A stretch of DNA of 64,000 nucleotides from Siphonodentalium dalli (taxonomy: Eukaryota; Mollusca; Scaphopoda; Gadilida; Siphonodentaliidae), in contig CP136069.1 in the NCBI GenBank assembly GCA_032622095.1, forward strand, positions 121,200,126-121,264,125, given 5' to 3'. Every line of letters starts with the position of its first letter. Position 1 is the stretch's first letter. Below, piece after piece: positions 1-11,166 of the stretch. The translations under genes and the position numbers were made by a program. The notes below the pieces were generated by a model. That model ran no database searches. It saw nothing but the letters and a program-made list of their open reading frames with translations, and was not told the DNA's origin.

Positions 1-814
1 TTCGGGTTTGGTGATACCACGTGCACGTGGGTGTCTATGGAACGACTAATGTCGATGAACGGCATGCATATCGGCGACATGCACCAGGAAAAAAAGAGCC
101 TCAACGATCATCAGCAGTAGTCCCTCTCTTGCGTTAGAAAATATTATATCTCAATTATGTGATCAAACGGTGTTTGGACATGGCCAAGTCAGACGTATTG
201 ATTTGGTCACGGTAATGGGGTGTGTTCGATGTCACCCCGGGCACAGCCGAGGCGATTGGAGATCCTGATAACCTGATACCATATTAGTGCATCCATGAGA
301 TCAAGTTACTTGATTTTAGCCGTCTCGCGATGCGGGTTCACGCGGACCGATGCTCATAACCAGCAGCGACCGAATCGTGTTGTTCATACTTGCTCTTTTG
401 GAGGTCGATTTCGAGCCACCAAAACCTCCTTTTAGTGGGACATATATGCACCTGCCGAATGGGACATAGCTGCACCTGCCGGCAATAGCCAATGGAATCG
501 CGCGTACTGTTGATGAGGTTAGGCGAATCTTCGCGCCAACTGTTCTCAGTATTCATTCTGACTTAAATTGCCTATCTTAAAATCAGATTTTTGATCGTAT
601 CAAGTGAACATTTTTAATATTTTCGACATGCACTGTTAGAAAAAATACCGTCGTTTCAACGGTATGAGACCGCGCAACATCGCGGCCAACATTTTACCGT
701 TAAACATACGATCAGCCCGTAGCATGTTCCACTGTATAAAACCGTTTAAGTAACGGGCAGACCGTAACCAATAACTGTCAGACCGTTGCATTTTTTTACG
801 GTTCAGCACCGTTA
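1..814. other. Unassigned left flank with ACCGT-rich palindromic segment
   Basis: No gene is recognised. Two adjacent 24-base copies (437-460 and 461-484) share GGGACATA, then GCACCTGCCG. From about 625 to 814 the sequence is packed with ACCGT/ACGGT words in both orientations, resembling a short degenerate palindromic non-autonomous element. A related ACCGTC-rich stretch ending in the same TTCTAACAGTG word lies near 22440-22545. The short ORFs here show no known motif and overlap the repeats, so I do not call them genes. Confidence 0.4.
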
Positions 815-848
815 TGTAATTTCCGATGTTTGAAGTCATTGAATTAAG
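815..848. repeat. 34-bp direct repeat, left copy
   Basis: This block lies immediately left of the inverted terminal repeat of the DIRS-like element and recurs in the same orientation at 11167-11200 with one mismatch (G/A). It begins TGTAATTTCCGATGTTT and ends CATTGAATTAAG. DIRS elements normally make no target duplication. The pair may be part of the terminal/internal complementary arrangement of the element or a flanking repeat. Confidence 0.75.
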
Positions 849-857
849 TGGGAATTA

Positions 858-894
858 TTTTCTCCATGCGATGGGTTAATGCATTCGCACAATA
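858..894 (+). repeat. DIRS inverted terminal repeat, left
   Basis: The sequence TTTCTCCATGC followed by AATGCATTCGCACAATAA is matched, with substitutions, by the reverse complement of about 11130-11166. The same terminus is also present in direct orientation at about 19120-19165. This marks the left boundary region of the element and supports the DIRS-type assignment. Confidence 0.7.
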
Positions 895-1007
895 AGGTTA
901 GTAACTCGTGTAGTTTGGAGAGGTGGTAATTCTAATATAGTAAAGATCAAGGGAGATAACCCGATGTGGTGTATATATACGGGAGAAAATGACATGGCAT
1001 TTCCTCT

Positions 1008-1801
1008 TTGGGTCAGACCACGTTCGCGGGAGGTAGCCATTTTGGTCAGTCTGTTTGTTCGGTGATGTCTTCAGATAATTCACACGAGGCTGTTCGTTCC
1101 GATACAGTCGATGATTCAAAATTAAATCAGAAGTTGGACAAATTAGTTCGTGTTGTAAAATCTCAAAAGTCAGACATTAGATCCGAATTTGAAGATGGCA
1201 TTGGTGCTTTAAAACGTGCATGTGAGTTCAATATTCGGGTGGTCAAGCGTTTGAAATCTGATAATGAATACACTTGGAAGCGCGAAGGAAACCGAATACA
1301 ATTTAAATTCAATGCCGATTTACTAGAGTCGATTGATCAAATCAGTTGGGCTATTGAAAATGACAAAAATGAATATGCCAGTGAATTTCTTGGTAACAGT
1401 CGTAATGCTATTAATGTTCGCAATAAGCATATTCAAATTGCGGACTCTTCCGATGGAGGCTGGGAGACAGTGCAGTGCATCAATATGTTGATGGGGACGC
1501 GGCAGATGATTGTGACGACCATCGAAAGAATTCGCGGGCAAATGGGGCAGCGATTCGTATCAACAAAGCGAAACGCAGTAAGAAACGCGTTGTTTCCGCT
1601 TCTGCCACATTATCGAGGTCAAGTGAAGATTTTCAAAGATCAGGTTTCGTTGGAGGTGCTTCCACCAATAAGTCAAATGTGTTCGATTTTCGGAGAGTCG
1701 GAAAGTCTGGCTGCTTCGTCTGTGGGTCTCTTTCCCATTGGCGTGCAACATGTCCATTCAACCGGAACCAGGGACCCTTCACAAGTACAGAACGTCGTTG
1801 A
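1008..1801 (+). pseudogene. gag: DIRS gag-like protein with zinc knuckle (frameshifted)
   Basis: The first part is read from ATG 1008. It has an acidic, coiled-coil-like N-terminal half and a GGWETV motif near residue 150. There a 5-bp tandem duplication of CAGTG (about 1466-1475) breaks the frame. The gag continuation lies in the frame of 1475-1801, with an acidic ADDCDD run, a lysine/arginine-rich patch and a C-terminal CCHC zinc knuckle (CFVCGSLSHWRATC), ending at the stop at 1801. In related elements the gag-like product is a nucleic-acid-binding protein; here that role is inferred from the knuckle. In the original frame an open reading continues past the lesion and runs into RT, so the long 1008-2192 ORF is a chimera of true gag, an out-of-frame middle and true RT. 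Confidence 0.75.
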
Positions 1802-2682
1802 AAAGTCGACAGTGTTACAAGTTGAGTATGATAATGATGATCCATTTATGCAACCCGTCAATGCACAGCATGTGATCTTGACAGACTGTTATGAAACATA
1901 TGAATCTGGTAAAGCCGAAATTAAAGTAAAAAATAGACTAAAGGACATAATAGAATTTTGGAAAGGCATTAGGACCACCGACTTCGTGATTGACACAATT
2001 TATAACGGTTACAAAATTCCATTTATGGACACGCCCCCATCTGTAATGTTTCGTAATAATCGTTCAGCTTTAAGCGAGCGGGATTTTGTTGACAATGAAA
2101 TCTGTGAACTGAAGCGGAAAGGTCTTATTGTTGAACGTTCTGCGCAACCAAAAGTAGTTAATCCGTTATCTGTCGCAGTTCAGCGAGGCTGATTCTCGAT
2201 ATGAGTTTTGTAAATCAATTTGTTGCAAAACAATCTGTTCGTTACGACGATTGGAAATCGCAATGGAACTCATAGAAAAATAATGTTACATGGTAATATT
2301 TGATACTAGCAGGGTTACCCGGCGTTGCCCAGGTTAATGTATGCTGTGGATATTTGTTGGGAATAGAGAATGCTCTTGCTTAAAGTGTTATACGTTTTCT
2401 CATAAATTGTATATTCAAATAGCATCACAAAACATGATTATTACAGTCATGAAATATAAGTAGTGGCTCACCTTGTCAATTGTCATTCTGTTTATCGCGA
2501 TTAATCCGTTCCACCAATAATGAAGTATTTATTTATTTACAACTGCGTATACATTAGACGTTATAATATGATACATGAACATCATAAACACATTAGTTCG
2601 ATAAAAGATGATAATTGGGTTTTACATATTGAGATGTATCAATCAATCTAGTGGGTTGGACTAAGATCTCGAGGACACCTGG

Positions 2683-4501
2683 GGCCTGTTTCATGAAGCA
2701 AGGTCATAAGATTATCTTAAGATGGACTTAATCTAAGATCTAAGGTGGATCTTATGATGTAACTTTTCCGTTTCAAGAACGCGTTTCACAAAACAAGATT
2801 AAGTCCTACTTAAGTAGTAAGTTAAGTTCCCGCTCATTTAGACTGGTTATCGACAATTTTCTACAGTCCGGAACAAAAAAATGTGGGCTTGTGCAATCTT
2901 TATGTACGACATTGAGAGGTTATCGAGAAAGAACCGAGTCCGAGTTGACATTATTGTGTGACAGGGATGCTGGATAGCGACTGTGGTGAGGTGGGCGAAT
3001 CAGCGCATGTATCTTAGTGTCTATAGTCAGTGGCATTATATTCGCATATGGATCTTAGACTTGTATGAGTTCCACGATGTGAATTCGAACATGAGTACAT
3101 CGCAGGCTCTTAAAATGACGAGCGTTGCGTTTACTGACGAGTGTCGGTGTCAGAAATAAGACAATATAATTATATGGATCGATGCATGACTGCGACCATG
3201 GATTCACGCCGAGTTAATCCACTGAGAGCAATGATCAGGCTGCGATTTATTAAGGGGTGTCATCATTACGCGTTTGTATATCATATATACAGTATGCTGT
3301 ACAACGGTCATCCCACCCCTGCAAAAAAAAATAACATGACAAAAATTTGGACAGCCTTGAAAATCACGACATATGGGCGTGGGCATAAACTCAATAAAAA
3401 TAATATTCTCTATAGAAAATTGTCACTATTCTAAAACATATTTTTATAAAGAGCGTTTGTGTTACCTTTCCTATGTGACATATCTGCTTTGTAAACAGCC
3501 GACGGAAATTTGGAAAGAGGAAAGAATCAATACATTAATTGATCTCATTTTACCCCATCTCCCCACACACATATGGGATAACATAGAGGAGATTGTGAGC
3601 TTTGAGCTAGGCCATAATTCTTATCAAAAGTTTAATTCGTGGGTAATACAATTTTATAATATATATTATTTATAGGTCACATACACAGCTGATAATTGAC
3701 TATATCCTACATTCGACGAGGCTCGGGGTGGCTAGTTGGTCTCTGTGTGTGGGGGGGGGGGGTATATATCGTGCAATTTCCAACTGCACCCGCCCCTTAA
3801 TTGAAGCGGGCCAAACTTCCATGTTCGCGAAATGCCATGTCCACCCCACCCGTTGGATTTAAACTTTCCAATTGGTATCTCAAATATTCCACCAGTTCGA
3901 AATTGTTAACCTTGTCAGGCATGAAATTTCCAATTGCTAAATATTTTGACCAAAGTGTGTGTGGGGGGGGGGGGGGGGGGGGGTAGACAACACACAAACC
4001 CCATTCGCCACGTCCCTGATGATAAACCTGTGCTCTGAATTGTTTTTACCAAACTAACCCTAATGGGATATTGTGGGGGTGCCCTCTCCAAACTTTGGTT
4101 TTGGAAAGTTTGAGGTACCAGTTGGAATGTTTAAACCCAAAGATAATTTGGTGTTGTTTAAGGGGGTGTAGTTGGACATTTCGAGGCGAACACCCCTTCT
4201 CACTCTGTAGCCACGATCCTGTATACCAGACGACGAATTGCCCACCCAGACAATGTACATATATCTCCGTAATTTGCAAAATAACATAGGCCGCCATACT
4301 TGTGATCGATATGCCAATTATCACGTTGGTCTTAACTTTAAGATTATCTTATGACATCTCACAGCAGTCTTAAAGTTAAGACCAAAGTTAAGACCATCTT
4401 AAATTAAGACCTTGTTCGTGAAACGCACTTATGACTGAAGTTTGAACTTATGACCATCTTAAGTCCCAACTATGTCATAAGTTGCTTTCATGAAACAGGG
4501 C
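2683..4501. mobile_element. DNA element with GGCCTGTTTCATGAA terminal inverted repeats
   Basis: The left end near 2683 reads GGCCTGTTTCATGAAGCAA and the right end is its reverse complement with one extra base (ATGAAACAGGGC, ending about 4501). Subterminal CTTAAGAC/CTTATGACC words recur many times in both orientations at each end (2705-2820 and 4325-4480). A possible 5-bp duplication CCTGG lies at 2678-2682 and 4502-4506, but it overlaps the TIR composition and is weak. Small ORFs inside (3141-3434, 3373-3675) show no transposase motif. It is nested inside the element at 2306-6966. Confidence 0.6.
3720..4018. mobile_element. hAT-family MITE fragment
   Basis: It contains the diagnostic block of a family seen at least seven times in the window: GAAATTTCCAATTG, then TTTTGACCAAAG, a G-run (21 G at 3963-3983) and the right terminus GCCACGTCCCTG ending at 4018. 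The left terminus is degenerate. No clear 8-bp duplication remains at this copy; the family assignment rests on the well-preserved copy at 58041-59074. Confidence 0.55.
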
Positions 4502-5214
4502 CCTGGCTATCATATATCCATGAAGATACAGATGTTTCAAAGAAATTTCCAGGTGCTCCTCTGTTCATTGTGCTATATATTGGCTAAATATTCTTAGTTT
4601 AAACGAAATGTTGCTGCGGACATATATCAGCTACATGTGTCAGGCACAGAGCGAGATTTTGAGTTGTTTATGTCAGTCGATGAGTCAGTTCTAAAACCCT
4701 TGTCAGATGTCAGTATTGGTAGGATCCTGAAAAGTCTTATGCTACTAACTGCATTTTCTTGTATATCAGAAGAAACTATATTTGACTGCACACTGTGACC
4801 ACTATTTTTGAACAGGCCTTCCATATCTCTTGACAAATTGTAACTTTTTGTGGAAACTGTACGTATTGAATGGAACAATCTAAATTTTGTTATTAAATAT
4901 ATGCAATCCTCTGACGGTTCGAGGTCTCTCAGTTTGCACGAATATATGTATCTCTTCAATAGAATGATAAATATACGTTTAATGCTTCTTCTAGTTATAT
5001 CTTTTTGCTAGATAATTGTGTGAATGCCTTGATTGCCATTCCCATATAAATATGACTGTTAAGAAGATATAATAGTTCAAGTGACTTATGTGGGTCACCA
5101 TATGTCGGGATTGTGAAATGTGAACGCCCAACTACTTAAAATGATATGGAGATGGCCTGGTGACTGTATATAACTTATATGTGGATATCGGCGAATAGCA
5201 TCTTATCAATGATA

Positions 5215-6790
5215 GTGCATATCCGCTCGCCATCCGTGACGCAAACGACACCAAATGTGATTTAATTCATGGTATATCATTAGAGAAAAACGTGTATGAA
5301 TTTGGTGGAATTTGGTTTATTAAATCAATTGTTGATGCAACGCTGACTCAAACAACGCCATATTGCGAAGGTGATTATGTATTCGTTTGGTGGAAATCAG
5401 CGACAAAACTATTTCACCATATTTTTTAAATTTCCCCTCCCACCAACAGCGTCATTTTAGAAAATTTTAACCTTCACCATTATCTTCCTTGTAAAAAGTT
5501 ACCCCTCTTAGAACGCCTTGGTGCCATCTCGATTGTACCGCGTGAAGTTATAAATAGAACGCACACAGAGAGACAAAAAGACAGACAGACAGCACGATTT
5601 TATTTCTTGAATCGTTTGAGAAGAACGTGTCTGAATTTGATGGTAATTGGTACTAACAATATTTTGTATCAGTTTTGGTGACCCTCCCGTCCCTATTTCG
5701 GACTCAAGCTGCACACACTAAGACTCATTAGAGATTAGAGATGCATATATATGAAATTGGTGAAAATTGGCAAGTATACAAATTCGTATCAAATTTAAGG
5801 TCCCCATATCTCTCACCCATATGGCACCAATTTGGTGTATCTAAACCACACGATAAGATTCCTCGTATCACGGAGAAGAATATGTATCAATCTGGTGGAA
5901 ATCGGCACTAAACATATAGATATAATTTGTTGTGTCCCTCTCATCTCTATACACCACTGACTCGAATGGCCCCACTTGTGACATCCTTAAGCCACACGAT
6001 TACATTCCTGATATCATGGAGATGATTGTTTATAAGTTTGGTGATAATCGGCGACTAAACAATTTTTTTTATCAAATTTGGTGCCTCTCCATATCTCACC
6101 CAAACAGCACCAATATGGCGTCTTTAAATCACGATTAGATTCCTCGTATCATGGATAAGAACGTGTATCAAATTGGTGGAAATTGGCGCTAATAAAATTG
6201 TGCATCAATTTTGGTGCCCCTGTCCCTTTCAATGCAACTCTGACTCGAATGAGGCCACATTTGACAGATAAAAGCCACACCATTAGACTCCTCATACCAT
6301 GGGGATGATTTTGTATAAGTGAGGTGGCAATCGGCGACTTATTATCAAATTTAGTGCCCACCCCTCCCAATCTCTCATCGAAAAACAACAATTTGGCGTT
6401 GTTAAATCGTACAATTAGATTCCTTGTATCACGAAGAAGAATATACATCAATTTGGTGGAAATCGGCGCTAAAATTAGTTTTATCAATTTTGGTGCCCCT
6501 CTCCCCTTCCGTTCATCCCTGACTCAAACGACGCCACTTTTGACATATTTAAACCACACCGTTGGATTCTTCATATCATGGGGATGATTATATGTAAGTT
6601 TCGTGGCAATCGGCGACAGAAACAAAATCTGCCCCCACCCCTTCCGGGCACCCCTGAGGCGAACGGCGCGACTTTTGCCATATTTAAACCACGCCATTAG
6701 ATTCCTCATATTATGGGGATGATTATATATAAGTTTGGTAGCAATCGGCGACAATTTTTTTTCTGCCCCTCCCCCTTTTCTGCCCCTGAC
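5215..6790 (+). repeat. Diverged tandem array, ~280-bp dimeric unit
   Basis: The landmark AATCGGCG(A/C) word occurs at about 5901, 6046, 6181, 6329, 6461, 6608 and 6740, spaced alternately by about 147 and 133 bp. This makes a dimer of two related half-units. One half carries a GAAGAA..GTATCAATTTGGTGG phrase, the other GGGGATGATTATATAAG. Each half-unit also carries ATTAGATTCCT and ACTCGAA words. More diverged copies run back to about 5215. It lies within the repeat element 2306-6966, and one further diverged unit is at 28830-29085. Confidence 0.75.
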
Positions 6791-6905
6791 AACAACGGCG
6801 TCACTTTAGAACATTCTAACCCCGACCATTATCTTTCTCGTAAAACGTTACTCCTAGTAGACCCCTTTGGCATCATCTAGATGGTCTCCTGTGAATTTCT
6901 ATAGA

Positions 6906-6907
6906 AC

Positions 6908-6946
<39 letters not shown>
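6906..6946 (+). repeat. (ACAG)n microsatellite at element tail
   Basis: About ten ACAG units at the 3' end of the element 2306-6966, preceded by the conserved GTGAATTTCTATAGAACACAG context. A shorter version, AGACAGACAGACAG, follows the similar phrase near 5545-5592, suggesting a tandem or older copy of the same tail. Confidence 0.85.
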
Positions 6947-9164
6947 TTCGCAAATATAGATATAGATTCATTCAGCATATCATCTTTTAAATTTGCGATC
7001 GTCTGATACAGAATATTTTGGTTTTTCTTGGAAAGATTCCAAAGATGTACAACATTTTTATGAATATACTGTTTTGCCATTCGGGTGTTCTACGGCGCCG
7101 TATATATATATACAAAGGTCACTAGAGCGCTTATTTCGAAATGGCGTTCAGAAAGTCTAAAAATAATGTTCTTGGATGATGGATTTTTGATTTTAGACAA
7201 TGACAATTCCGACATTCCGATGCGAGTTAAAGCTGATTTACTTTAAGGGAGAAGTCGAATTGGATTCCTGTTCAAGAGATAGAATGTTTGGGATTTTATT
7301 TTAATTCTACGTCTATGGAATTATCCGTTCCTGAACGGAAAATTGACAAACTGTTGAGTAAATTATCTTATGTTTTGTCTCATAGAAATTATTGCCTGGT
7401 GAGAGATTTGGCCAGTGTTGTCGGTCAGCTAATTTCCATGAAATTAGTGTTTGGAAATATTGTACTATTGATGACAAAATACATGTCTGTTGATGTTATA
7501 AGTGCTCAAAGTTATGACGCGCACGTGAAATTATCTGTAGATTGTTTTGCACAGCTGGAATTTTGGAAACAAAATGCAATGAATGTTCGTACAAAAATAT
7601 TGAATTTGAATTCAGTTTACAATCATATTTTATTTTCTGATGCCAGTTCAACGGGCTTTGCTGGATTTTGCGCAGATATCAATGGACCTGTCGTCCATGG
7701 CCAATTGTCTGTTGAACAGCGATGTAAAAGTTCTGCGTGGCGAGAGTTGAAAGCCGTATTACATCTTTTAGAAACGACGTGTGATACATTAGAAAATTCG
7801 TGTGTAAAGTGGAACACAGATAATCAGAGCATTGTTTCAATATTGGCAAAGGGCAGCATGAAAATCGAGTTGCAAGATTTGGCTTATAAAGTGTTAATGA
7901 TGTGTAGAGAAAAAGATATCTCTTTGTTTCCTACGTGGATTCCAATGGAATTGAATGTGCGTTCTGACGCTTTGAGCAAGATTGTGGATATTGATGATTG
8001 GGGTGTTGATTTTCAGATTTACGATATGCTTAATAGGGTCTGGGGTTTCAAAATTTAATTCTCGATTTTGTAATCCGGGTTGTAATGTTGTAGATTCTTT
8101 TTCTACAGGTTGGAGTAATACCACAAATTGGGTTGTGCCTCCGATTGGCATTATATGTAGAGTTATTCACAACATTGTGAACGACAAGGCGTGTGGGACC
8201 CTGGTAATACCTATGTGGCATTCTGGTCCATTTTGGCCATTGTTGACCGAAAAAGGAGTTTGGCGTTATTTTGTAAAACATTGGATGTATTTACCTACAT
8301 TTAAGGAATATTAAACACCAAGTAGAATACCTGGTGGTGTTTTCGGTGAGCGGAAGCTCAATTTCAATATTATTGCAATAAAAGTTGATGCTTCATGTTA
8401 ATTTGTTTTCGAATTTTATAGATTTGTTTACTGAACATTTTGATAGGGACATATCAGCTTTACCTGAAGGCCTGCAAGCCAACGTTGGTGATATGACGAC
8501 CTTGCTGCAAGAGTCGAGAGCGGATGGAACATGTAAAAAGTACATTGGATGTTTTTAACACTGAAGCAAATGGGCTGTTGCTAATGGAGTGCCAGAGTTT
8601 TTCCCTGCGGCTGCGATGCCTTTCGGTGTGTATTTGTTACAACTGACTCAGAGTTCTCAAACTCATGCTCCTGTCACTACAGCATTGTACAGTGTTAAAT
8701 ATATTCACGAATTGCTTGGACAGCAGAGTCCAACTTCGCATAGTTTGGTTAAGAATGTGCTTGAAGGTGCGAAGCGACGGCTTGCACAGCATGTTAATAA
8801 GAAAGAACCTGTGACAAAAGAAATGCTTATGAAACTCCAAACTGAGTTTAGCAGCCTTAATTTGTATAATCAGAGAATTTTAACGATGTGTTTATTGTCG
8901 TTTTCTGGGTTTTTACGTGTGTCAGAATTATTGGCAATTCGTAAATGTGACATTATATGTTGTAGTACTCACATGTCTATCTTTATCCAAAAATCTAAAA
9001 CATATGTGTATCGTGATGGCAGCTGGGTGGTCATCGCCCGTTCTAAAAGTAGCGTGTGCCCAGTTCGTAATTTAGAGGTATACTTATCTTTAGCAAGTGT
9101 GCCGGAGGATTCAGAAGATTTCATTTTTAGACAAATTGTTCATGCTGGTCACGAATACCACTTA

Positions 9165-10763
9165 GGGGGTGTTTATACATTACCCGGCGAAGATCGCATT
9201 CGCTTTAGTCGGCAGCGATAACAATAGAGTGTTTATACTTCGCCGGATAAGAATTACGGCTATCCGGATACTCAGCTATACGGTTTTCAACTTTTGGATA
9301 AAATGATTTAGTACAAGCACCTGATTGTCGTATGGATTCTAATTCGCTCTGCGGTTAAGTTATATGTTTATCTGGGGTCATGCCGTCATGGGTGATTTCC
9401 TTTCAACAATTAACTCGAACAATATTATTGTGCAATCGCATCGCCGATAGACCAGCCCGCTTTTCACCTGTGTATATATTGGTCAGTGTGCCAGTTTGAT
9501 TGTCTCTAATCAGCTGTCAGGTCGGTGGTCACGCACCTTGGTTATAAGCTATTATTATAAATACTAACCGATGATGGTGCACGTACTCTGCATATGCATG
9601 GTACATTTGTTGCGCATTCGAGGGAATTAATTCTTAATTCATGTACATGTATGTCCATATATATATATGGAAGAAATGGGATGGCACGTTTCTGTGGATT
9701 CAAACTTAATGGACAATTAGTTCAATAATCTAAATCTGAGTGCGCCGTGGACATATTTACACAGGGACGGGTCTAGAGGGCCTGATTTGGAGGTGTGGGA
9801 CTGTTCATCTTTGGAATTTATCGACCGACCGTGGTTATGGCCAGGTGTGAGAATTTTTTTTAATCTGAACCCTGAAAATTGCAAAATCCTAGCATCCAGC
9901 CTTAAGATTTCCAATTGTTGGACATTTTACAAACTTGACGCACCTCTAATAAGGTTGGATCATTTCCAACTGATGGTCATTTCAGTCCAACAATTTGGTC
10001 AAAAAATAAGCAAATGTTGCCTAAAGAAATCACCAATAACAAATTGTTGAAAATAAAACTACGAGAACAATTTCATCATATTGCTGATGTCAAATGTCCA
10101 ACTATTGCCGTGTCAGGTATGAAATTTCCAGCTTTTGAATATTTTGATTAAAGTTGGGATGAGACACCCCCATCGCCACGGCCCTATATACATGGACATG
10201 GTGAACACCCGAGTAAAATGAAAAACATATTTTATTGTATAATGTGCAAACGGAAAATGTGTCACATTTGATTCGCGATGTTGAAACTTATATATATAAT
10301 ATAAAATCCAATCCGAATGATTAGACACCAATTTGTAGATGTATGCGACGAAAAGATCTCAAAACTGACAATGGCCATGCTTTTGGTGCGACACTCACTT
10401 CACAGGCTGTATGTGAACCCAAACAAACCATTAACAATGTTTTTAAATATCTATAGAATTACCAATAGCAATACCTGAAAGTTTGAGTTGGATATTAATA
10501 ATTTTGGCATTTCCATTTCTAAAAAGTTTTATTTCACTATACTGCCCAAACATATCTCTAACAGGAAGCGGCTAGATGTTTACAGGTGTACAGCAATATC
10601 ATATTGCAGTTCAGTGAGAACTAAAACGAAAACTATTAACAAGTAAAGGAGACACATGAATATATGCGTATCTTCGCCGGCGATGTGTAAACACTCTGCC
10701 CGACCTTCGCCGGCTAACGGGTTCGCCGGGTAACGGCTTCACCGGCTATGTGTATACGTCACC
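9165..10763. mobile_element. Harbinger-type non-autonomous element with TTA target duplication
   Basis: It is flanked by TTA at 9162-9164 and 10764-10766. Removing the element plus one TTA restores the recombinase reading frame, an independent proof of the borders. The ends are diverged inverted repeats: GGGGGTGTTTATACATTACC on the left, and on the right the reverse complement of GGTGACGTATACACATAGCC. Both then carry CCGG(C/T)GAAG words. TTA duplication with G-rich TIRs is typical of PIF/Harbinger elements (inference). No transposase is present. A hAT-family fragment is nested at 9762-10184. Confidence 0.75.
9762..10184. mobile_element. hAT-family MITE copy nested in Harbinger-type element
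   Basis: The left end is CAGGGACGGGTC (9762) and the right end reads CGCCACGGCCCT. The internal phrases TTTCCAACTGATGG, AAAACTACGAGAACAATTT and GTCAGGTATGAAATTTCCA match the copy at 58041-59074. The flanks TATTTACA (9754-9761) and TATATACA (10185-10192) agree in 7 of 8 positions if the right end is at 10184, consistent with a decayed 8-bp duplication. Confidence 0.65.
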
Positions 10764-11129
10764 TTAAAGAAGCAAAATGTTCCACTTTCATATAGTAGAG
10801 CTCGTGAATTGTTTAGGGATGCATTTACACCCTATGTTCAAAATATAAATAAATATGGTTTTCATTCTTTGCATTCTGGGGGCGCTACTACTGCTGCCAA
10901 TTAAGGTATACCAGATATACTTTTCAAAAGGCATGGGCGATGGCGAAGCGAACGTGCCAAAGATGGCTATATCGCCGATGATCTTAATAAACGCCTTGCA
11001 GTTTCTAAATCGCTAGGCCTTTAGACGTCTTGGTCGATTTTTGTGGTCGTTCCGACCCTTGTTCTAAAATTTGAATAAATGTAGTAAATAAATAATTGTG
11101 TTGTTATTTATACGTTGTTTGTGTCGGGG

Positions 11130-11166
11130 GATTATTGGGTGAATGCATTGAGTGGGCATGGAGAAA
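11130..11166 (-). repeat. DIRS inverted terminal repeat, right
   Basis: The reverse complement begins TTTCTCCATGCCC and contains AATGCATTCACCCAATAA, matching the left terminus at 858-894. It lies about 110 bp past the recombinase stop, as expected for the right end of the element. Confidence 0.65.

Larger units (their letters stand above)
2306..6966 (+). mobile_element. Repeat element with ACCCGGCGTTGCCC head and ACAGACAG tail, inserted in DIRS RT
   Basis: It begins CTAGCAGGGTTACCCGGCGT and ends with an (ACAG)n run followed by an ATATAGATATAGA tail. Host RT codons stop at GTAATATTTGATA and resume at TTCATTCAGC in matching frame, so the boundaries are good to a few bases and no target duplication of 4 bp or more is evident. 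A second head (ACTAGCAGGGTGACCCGG) starts at 54011. The interior holds a TIR element (2683-4501) and a tandem array (5215-6790). No ORF of its own was recognised, so it is non-autonomous. Class uncertain: LINE-like tail, or a Helitron/Helentron-type element because of the missing target duplication and internal tandem repeats. Confidence 0.65.
1848..8314 (+). pseudogene. DIRS reverse transcriptase-RNase H (interrupted, frameshifted)
   Basis: Part one (1848-2305) carries the RT entry region with GYKIPF, PPSV, NPLSVAVQ and, after a frameshift near 2190, LILDMSFVN and VRYDDWK; a stop (TAA) lies shortly before the break. A 4.66-kb insertion follows (2306-6966). Part two resumes at about 6967 with SAYHLL, FGFSWK, VLPFG and the polymerase motif FLDDG (about 7170), with a TA-repeat slippage near 7105 and an in-frame stop near 7243. 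RNase H follows (about 7630-7980) with its acidic residues in FSDASSTG, WRELKAV, NTDNQS and NVRSDALS all present. A frameshift near 8045 separates the DIRS-typical tail (RFNSRFCNPG, VPPIGIICRVI), which ends at 8314. Upstream start ATG 1848 is a guess. Its role was copying the element RNA and removing the RNA strand. Confidence 0.85.
8388..11022 (+). pseudogene. DIRS tyrosine recombinase (interrupted by a TTA-flanked element)
   Basis: From ATG 8388 the reading gives an N-terminal helix region, then the core-binding domain (LLQESRADG, a frameshift/stop near 8548, then KWAVANGVPEF). The catalytic domain has the first arginine in GFLRVSELLAIR (about 8917) and a lysine-containing strand (KSKTYVYRDG). 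The frame is cut at 9161 by a 1599-bp insertion and resumes exactly after it at 10767 with codons continuing to HSLHSGG, a stop, FKRHGRW and the tyrosine in DGYIADDL. It ends at TAG 11022. The usual HxxR box reads HSLH, so the second arginine is lost (R to H), a separate inactivating change. In DIRS elements this enzyme joins the circular DNA copy to the target. Confidence 0.85.

Noticed and set aside
1008-2192. Single 394-residue gene
   Set aside because: It joins true gag, an out-of-frame middle and the RT start; the zinc knuckle is in another frame, so it was split into gag and RT pseudogenes.
3797-3997. Proline/glycine-rich ORFs around G-runs (also 55709-55931)
   Set aside because: They come from homopolymer G/C runs inside hAT-family repeats.
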